A DNA stretch of 64,000 bases, taken from contig JBDIBB010000001.1 in the NCBI GenBank assembly GCA_039812685.1, forward strand, positions 1 to 64,000, in the 5' to 3' direction. A program made the position numbers and the translations under genes. The notes below the pieces were generated by a model. It had not been told where the DNA came from. It saw only the letters and a list, made by a program, of their open reading frames with translations, and made no database searches. This document shows, in pieces, positions 59,908 through 64,000 of this stretch (positions are counted from its first letter, which is position 1; every line of letters begins with the position of its first letter). Origin of the DNA: JBDIBB01 sp039812685. Lineage in GTDB: Bacteria > Acidobacteriota > Vicinamibacteria > Vicinamibacterales > JAFNAJ01.

Positions 59908-61221
59908 TCAGAACCGTACCGGCAGGTGCCGCTCGATGACGTCGACCAGTTCGTCGGTGTCCAGGGGCTTGACGAGAAGACCGCTGGCGCCGGCCAGCCG
60001 GCACCTGATGCGTTCCGCCAGTCCGCCACCAGTCGTCAGAATCAGCACCGGCACCAGGCGGCTGCGATCCTCGCCGCGGATGGCCCGGCACACCTGGTAC
60101 CCATCCATCAGAGGCATGTCGGCATCGACCATCACGATGTCTGGCGTGAACGAGAGCAGGCGCTGAAGCGCCTCGGGACCGCTGGCGGCGGCCACCACCG
60201 CAAACCGTCGCCGCTCGAGTTCGGACACCACGAAGCCGGTGACGGCAGGACTGTCGTCGACCACCAGGATCGCTCCCCGCGATGGAGCCGGCGAGCCTGA
60301 CGCATCGCCATCGACCTGGTGTGGCGCCGCGATGGAGAACGGCGGCCTGAAGCCGATCGGATGGGATGCCGCCGGCCGGGATCGGGACGTCGTGTCTCCG
60401 GTCTCCGCCGCGGGGCCCGGTTCACCGGGCCCGTCAAACAGATGAAGGACGCTGCCCGGACGCGCCACCTCGCCCGCGACGTCGGCGGGATCGACGCGGA
60501 GCAGTGTCGCGGCGGGCGAGAAGCCCACCACCGTACGCGTCGGCGCCCGCCGGTATTCCGGTGCGCGAAGCTCGCCGCTCCTGTTCCCGGTCGCGCGGGG
60601 TGCGGCGTGACGGTCGGGCAGGAATCCGCGGGCCACCGTGGCGGCACCGGTGGGCTGGGCTGGTGGCGGCGCCGGCGCGGCCAGGCCGCCAGGCGTCTCG
60701 CCGACGGGCGTCGCAGCCTGCTCCGGCGCGCTCGCCTCCTGCGCCTGCGCCGCCCGCTGTCTCAGGGCCGCGAGCGCGGCCAGCGCCTGCGGATGGTCCG
60801 GCTCGAGCGCAAGCGCCTGAGTCACGCACTCGAAGGCTTCGGCGAAACCGGAGGTCACGCTCGCCCGCCACAGCCAGGCCCGCTGGTCGCCCGGATCGCG
60901 GGCCGTGGCCTCGCGCAGCAGGGCCAGGGCTCGCGCGCTGTCACCGTCCCGGGCGGCCGCGGCGCCGTCGCGCAGCCACTGTCCCGCGGTGGCGCGCGGC
61001 CGTTCGCCGGGTGTCGCCGCTTCGGGGTACGGCCCGAGCGAGGTGGCCTCGGCACGCGGCCGGGACGAGACGGGTGCTGGGCGCTGGCGTGGCACAGGAA
61101 CGGGGGATGGCATGTCGCCGGAGAACCAACGACCGCGACGTGCCCGCGCACCGGTGCGCGGGCGTTCTGCCGCATAATCGTCAGGACCAGGCCGTCGCTC
61201 CAACGCGGTGGCGATCGTCAC
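59908..61221 (-). CDS. Response regulator with N-terminal TPR-like region
   Basis: Up to 437 residues. The C-terminal 125 residues are a receiver domain: AILVVDDSPAVTGFVVSELE, phospho-Asp in DIVMVDADMPLMDGYQVC and Lys in ASGLLVKPLDTDELV. The N-terminal half has one or two TPR-like helix pairs (ARALALLREATARDPGDQRA; AFECVTQALALEPDHPQALA) and then a long Pro/Ala-rich, probably disordered linker. No DNA-binding or enzymatic output is present. Signalling by protein contacts, as in PilG/PilH or TPR-REC proteins of gliding systems, is a guess. No kinase is nearby. The GTG at 61221 is one start; the ATG at 61113 is another and would leave a 22-bp palindrome in the leader. Confidence 0.65.
   Translation of the reverse strand: MTIATALERRPGPDDYAAERPRTGARARRGRWFSGDMPSPVPVPRQRPAPVSSRPRAEATSLGPYPEAATPGERPRATAGQWLRDGAAAARDGDSARALALLREATARDPGDQRAWLWRASVTSGFAEAFECVTQALALEPDHPQALAALAALRQRAAQAQEASAPEQAATPVGETPGGLAAPAPPPAQPTGAATVARGFLPDRHAAPRATGNRSGELRAPEYRRAPTRTVVGFSPAATLLRVDPADVAGEVARPGSVLHLFDGPGEPGPAAETGDTTSRSRPAASHPIGFRPPFSIAAPHQVDGDASGSPAPSRGAILVVDDSPAVTGFVVSELERRRFAVVAAASGPEALQRLLSFTPDIVMVDADMPLMDGYQVCRAIRGEDRSRLVPVLILTTGGGLAERIRCRLAGASGLLVKPLDTDELVDVIERHLPVRF
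61142..61163. repeat. Perfect 22-bp palindrome near the response regulator start
   Basis: The sequence from 61142 to 61163 (arm GCCCGCGCACC) equals its own reverse complement. It falls between the two possible start codons of the response regulator. A GATTAT -10-like box at 61174-61179 would put it at the very 5' end of the transcript. Confidence 0.65.
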
Positions 61222-61267
61222 GCGTTCGGCTGCGGTATCGTGGCGACGATTCTCCTCGACACGGTCG

Positions 61268-61297
61268 TTGACGCCATTTGCGGCCCGTTGCTATACT
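61268..61297 (+). promoter_or_regulatory. tRNA-Val promoter
   Basis: TTGACG (61268-61273), an 18-base spacer and TATACT (61292-61297) form the best sigma-70 promoter in the window. It starts about 30 bases before the mature tRNA. Confidence 0.75.
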
Positions 61298-61332
61298 GCG
61301 CGTTCGCGCCAACGCGACGGCGTGTGCGCCAA

Positions 61333-61408
61333 AGGCGCGTAGCTCAGTGGTTAGAGCGCCTGCTTGACACGCAGGAGGTCGGTGGTTCGACTCCACTCGC
61401 GCCTACCA
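61333..61408 (+). tRNA. tRNA-Val(GAC)
   Basis: 76 bases. Acceptor arms AGGCGCG and CGCGCCT pair fully. D-arm GCTC/GAGC, anticodon stem CCTGC/GCAGG with loop TTGACAC gives anticodon GAC (Val, GUC/GUU), and the T-loop is TTCGACT. Discriminator A and CCA are encoded. It lies between its promoter and thrS. Confidence 0.95.
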
Positions 61409-61526
61409 GGCCAGTCCGTCGCCAGGCCCGCCAGGAAGATCGCGGGAGTCCACGTCCGCAAGACGAGTCTCGACGGACTCGACGCGTCCCCGCCTTTTCC
61501 GGGTTTCACTGCACGATCGTAGGACC

Positions 61527-63467
61527 ATGTCCGAGGTTTGCGTCACCCTTCCGGATGGTTCCAGCCGCCGCGTGCCCACGGGAACTCCTGTGGCCGAAGT
61601 AGCGGCAGGGATCGCTCCGCGCCTGGCCAGGGCGGCCATCGCCGCGTCGGTCGACGACCGTCTCGTCGATCTCGGCTACCGTCTGAACGCCGACGCCCGG
61701 CTGCGTCTGATCACGCCGGATGCGCCGGAGGCACTGACCGTCTACCGCCACTCGACGGCCCATCTCATGGCGGCCGCGGTGACCAGCCTCTTTCCCGGCG
61801 CCCAGTGCGGCATCGGCCCCGCCACCGACGACGGCTTCTTCTACGACTTCGTGGTGGAGCGGCCGTTCGTGCCCGAGGATCTCGAGCACATCGAAGCGAA
61901 GATGCGCGAGCTGGCAGCGCAGGATCTGCCGTACGAGCGGCAGATGTGGCCGCGCGAACAGGCCCTGGCCTTCTTCGCGGCGCGCGGCGAGCCCCTGAAG
62001 GTGCAGTTGATCGAGGAGAAGACGGCAGGCCAGGACGTCGTCTCCTGCTACACCATCCGGGATCGCAGCCTGTTCGTCGACTTCTGCGTGGGCCCCCACG
62101 TCGCCTCCAGCGGCCGCCTCAAGGCGTTCAAGCTCCTGCACGCCTCGAACGCCTACTGGAAGGGTGACGCGCGCAACCAGCCGATGCAGCGCATCTACGG
62201 CACGGCCTTCTTCACGGAGAAGGACCTGCAGGCGTACCTCACGCGCATCGAAGAGGCGAAGAGGCGCGACCACCGGCGCGTGGGCCGCGACCTGCACCTG
62301 TTCACGTTCCACGCCTGGGCGCCGGGCGCCACCTTCTGGCTGGCGCGGGGCACGACGCTCTACCACCTGCTGGCCGACTACATGCGGGAGGTGCTCTTCC
62401 CGGCGGGCTACGTGGAGGTGAAGACGCCGCTGATCTTCAACCGCGCGCTGTGGGAGACCTCGGGGCACTGGTCGCACTACCGCCAGAACATGTTCCTGGT
62501 GGAGTCCGAGGGCGAGCAAATGGGCGTGAAGTCGATGAACTGCCCGGGCCACATGCTCGTGTTCGGCAGCCAGGTGCGCAGCTATCGCGACCTGCCGCTG
62601 CGGCTGCACGAGCAGACGCCGCTGCACCGCAACGAGGCCTCGGGCGTGCTGTCGGGGCTGACGCGTGTCCGGCAGTTCTCGCAGGACGATGCGCACTGCT
62701 TCGTCACCGAGGAGCAGATCGCGGCCGAGGTGGAAGGGCTGTTGCGACTGGTGCAGCGGGTCTACGGCGACTTCGGCCTGAGCTACACCGCCAAACTGTC
62801 GACGCGGCCCGAGGAATTCCTCGGTGAGGTGGCCACCTGGGATCATGCCGAGGCGGCGCTGCGGCAGGCGCTCGAGGCGGCGGGCCAGTCCTTCACGGTC
62901 AACGAAGGCGACGGTGCGTTCTACGGGCCGAAGATCGACTTCGACGTCACCGACGCCATCGGGCGGCAGTGGCAGTGCGCGACGATTCAGCTCGATTACC
63001 AGTTGCCGCAGCGCTTCGATCTGACGTATGTCGGAGCCGACAACGCCGAGCACCGGCCGGTAGTGATCCATCGGGCGATCTTCGGCAGCTTCGAACGGTT
63101 CATTGCGCTGCTGATCGAGCACTACGGCGGCGCGTTCCCGCTGTGGCTCGCGCCGGTGCAGGCCACCGTGCTGCCGATCGCGGACCGTCACGCCGCCTAC
63201 GCCGGACAGGTGCGCGATCGGCTGGCGGCCGCCGGCCTGCGCGTGGAGGCCGACCTGCGGCAGGAGAAGGTGAACCTCAAGATCCGGGAGGCGCAGCTGC
63301 AGAAGATTCCCTACATGCTCGTGGTAGGCGATCGCGAGGCGGCCAGCGGCCAGGTGGCGGTGCGCAGCCGGGGAGCCGGCGATCTGGGCGCCGCGGCGGT
63401 AGACGTGGTGATCTCGCGCCTGCAGGACGAGATCCGCGCCAAGGGGCTGGAACGGACGGTCAGCTAG
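61527..63467 (+). CDS. thrS: Threonyl-tRNA synthetase
   Basis: The product has 646 residues, full length. An N-terminal TGS domain ([20 protein letters not shown]) precedes the editing domain with [20 protein letters not shown] and the late [20 protein letters not shown]. The class II core has the zinc Cys in [13 protein letters not shown] (about residue 338), motif 2 [20 protein letters not shown] and motif 3 [20 protein letters not shown]. An anticodon-binding domain closes the protein ([20 protein letters not shown]). It charges tRNA-Thr and edits Ser-tRNA-Thr. The gene lies 118 bases after tRNA-Val and precedes infC, the conserved thrS-infC-rpmI-rplT order. No T-box is seen. Confidence 0.97.
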   Translation: MSEVCVTLPDGSSRRVPTGTPVAEVAAGIAPRLARAAIAASVDDRLVDLGYRLNADARLRLITPDAPEALTVYRHSTAHLMAAAVTSLFPGAQCGIGPATDDGFFYDFVVERPFVPEDLEHIEAKMRELAAQDLPYERQMWPREQALAFFAARGEPLKVQLIEEKTAGQDVVSCYTIRDRSLFVDFCVGPHVASSGRLKAFKLLHASNAYWKGDARNQPMQRIYGTAFFTEKDLQAYLTRIEEAKRRDHRRVGRDLHLFTFHAWAPGATFWLARGTTLYHLLADYMREVLFPAGYVEVKTPLIFNRALWETSGHWSHYRQNMFLVESEGEQMGVKSMNCPGHMLVFGSQVRSYRDLPLRLHEQTPLHRNEASGVLSGLTRVRQFSQDDAHCFVTEEQIAAEVEGLLRLVQRVYGDFGLSYTAKLSTRPEEFLGEVATWDHAEAALRQALEAAGQSFTVNEGDGAFYGPKIDFDVTDAIGRQWQCATIQLDYQLPQRFDLTYVGADNAEHRPVVIHRAIFGSFERFIALLIEHYGGAFPLWLAPVQATVLPIADRHAAYAGQVRDRLAAAGLRVEADLRQEKVNLKIREAQLQKIPYMLVVGDREAASGQVAVRSRGAGDLGAAAVDVVISRLQDEIRAKGLERTVS

Positions 63468-63479
63468 CGGCCGTCATCC

Positions 63480-63487
63480 AAGGGAGG
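63480..63487 (+). promoter_or_regulatory. Shine-Dalgarno of infC
   Basis: AAGGGAGG ends five bases before ATC at 63493. This spacing selects the rare ATC codon as the infC start rather than the in-frame ATG at 63514, which would be 26 bases away. Confidence 0.75.
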
Positions 63488-63492
63488 CAGCT

Positions 63493-64000
63493 ATCGCATT
63501 CGAACGTCCAGGCATGCGCGGCCCGCGGCGCGACGACCGCGTCCGCGTCAACGAACGCATCCGCGTGCGCGAGGTGCGCGTCATCGACGAGACGGGCGAA
63601 CAGCTCGGCATCATGACGCCGCAGCAGGCGCTCGCCATCGCGCGCCAGAAGAGCCTCGACCTCGTCGAGGTCTCGGCCACCGCGGTTCCACCGGTCTGCC
63701 GCATCATGGACTACGGCCGCTTCCAGTACCTGGAGCAGAAGCGGCAGCGACAGGCCAAGAAGAACCAGAAGGTGATCGAGGTCAAGGAAGTCAAGTTCCG
63801 TCCGAAGGTCGACGAGCACGACTACCAGTTCAAGAAGCGCAACATCGAGCGCTTCCTGGGTGACGGCGACAAGGTGAAGGCGGTGGTGTTCTTCCGCGGG
63901 CGCGAGATCGCGCACCCGGAGATCGGACGCCGCATCCTCGAGCGGCTGCTGCAGGAACTCAGCGAGGTGGCGGTCGCCGAGACGCTGCCCAAGCTCGAGG
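63493..64000 (+). CDS. infC: Translation initiation factor IF-3 (ATC start), C-terminus beyond window
   Basis: The frame from an ATC at 63493 runs open to the right edge, 169 codons. IF-3 checks the start codon on the 30S subunit. Family motifs are [20 protein letters not shown] (the N-domain start), [40 protein letters not shown] and [20 protein letters not shown]. coli infC starts at AUU and represses itself because IF-3 rejects weak start codons; Myxococcus IF-3 (dsg) starts at AUC. The same autoregulation is likely here. The only alternative, an ATG seven codons later, has no ribosome site. About ten C-terminal residues are probably missing. thrS lies 25 bases upstream. Confidence 0.93.
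   Translation, partial: MAFERPGMRGPRRDDRVRVNERIRVREVRVIDETGEQLGIMTPQQALAIARQKSLDLVEVSATAVPPVCRIMDYGRFQYLEQKRQRQAKKNQKVIEVKEVKFRPKVDEHDYQFKKRNIERFLGDGDKVKAVVFFRGREIAHPEIGRRILERLLQELSEVAVAETLPKLE

Overview
The window is a gene-dense stretch of a high-GC, Gram-negative bacterial chromosome. Lipid A genes (lpxD, lpxB), an outer-membrane-type lipoprotein phosphatase, an acidobacterial-looking RNA polymerase omega subunit and DUF4442/DUF4126 proteins suggest Acidobacteriota, perhaps the Vicinamibacteria. That placement is an inference from protein character, not a computed result. Almost every long frame is explained by one gene. I see no phage, insertion sequence, CRISPR array or rRNA. There are two tRNA genes, Leu(CAA) and Val(GAC).

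Layout. 1-4 kb: a TPR protein cut by the left edge, a PIG-V-like membrane glycosyltransferase and a flavoprotein, all on the minus strand. 4-10 kb (plus): lon, a DUF4442 hotdog protein, a stand-alone glycosyltransferase resembling the N-terminal part of L-arabinokinase, and a secreted astacin-type metalloprotease. 9.9-13.1 kb (minus): a phospholipid-type methyltransferase, a fused homocysteine methyltransferase/methylene-THF reductase and a lone nuoI. 13.3-16.3 kb (plus): a LytS/LytR two-component pair and signal peptidase I. 16.4-20.4 kb: rex, a PepD-type dipeptidase and a class V aminotransferase. 20.4-26 kb: an OPT transporter, a secreted OB/Ig-like protein, DUF4126, PlsC and CarD. 26.1-26.7 kb is non-coding and leads into tRNA-Leu. 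26.8-30.8 kb: a CxxxCC protein, cytochrome c, a GlcD-type FAD oxidase and OsmC.

30.8-41 kb (minus) is an envelope block. In transcription order it contains an S1/P1-type hydrolase, a Mit_KHE1-like membrane protein, lpxD, a beta-rich exported protein, two M16 proteases (one active-looking, one inactive), rlmD, lpxB and an M50 site-2 protease with CBS domains. Several of these genes overlap by a few bases. 41-42.9 kb: gatC-gatA. 43-46 kb: small membrane proteins, rpoZ and two divergent Hsp20 genes. 45.3-50.6 kb (plus): the familiar ymdB-xseA-xseB-ispA-tlyA-nadK run, without dxs. 50.7-53.6 kb: an ABC importer with fused permeases, an ATPase and a separate AAA-associated protein, with no binding protein. 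53.8-55.3 kb: mltG-ruvX. 55.4-59.9 kb: a phosphodiesterase, an EnvC-like protein and an S41 protein that has lost its catalytic Ser and Lys. 59.9-64 kb: a response regulator, tRNA-Val, thrS and infC, which starts at ATC and runs off the right edge.

Regulatory signals are unusually readable. At least seven genes have a sigma-70-like -10 box only 6-9 bases before the start codon, which predicts leaderless mRNAs. Others (carD, tRNA-Val, hsp20, rex) have ordinary leaders. Two intergenic sites carry a heptamer tandem repeat of the same family, in opposite orientation. No clearly novel multi-gene system stands out. The best leads are the inactive S41/EnvC pair, the leaderless promoter class, the heptamer repeats, the astacin with twin C-terminal modules, the Mit_KHE1-like protein and the split ABC importer.
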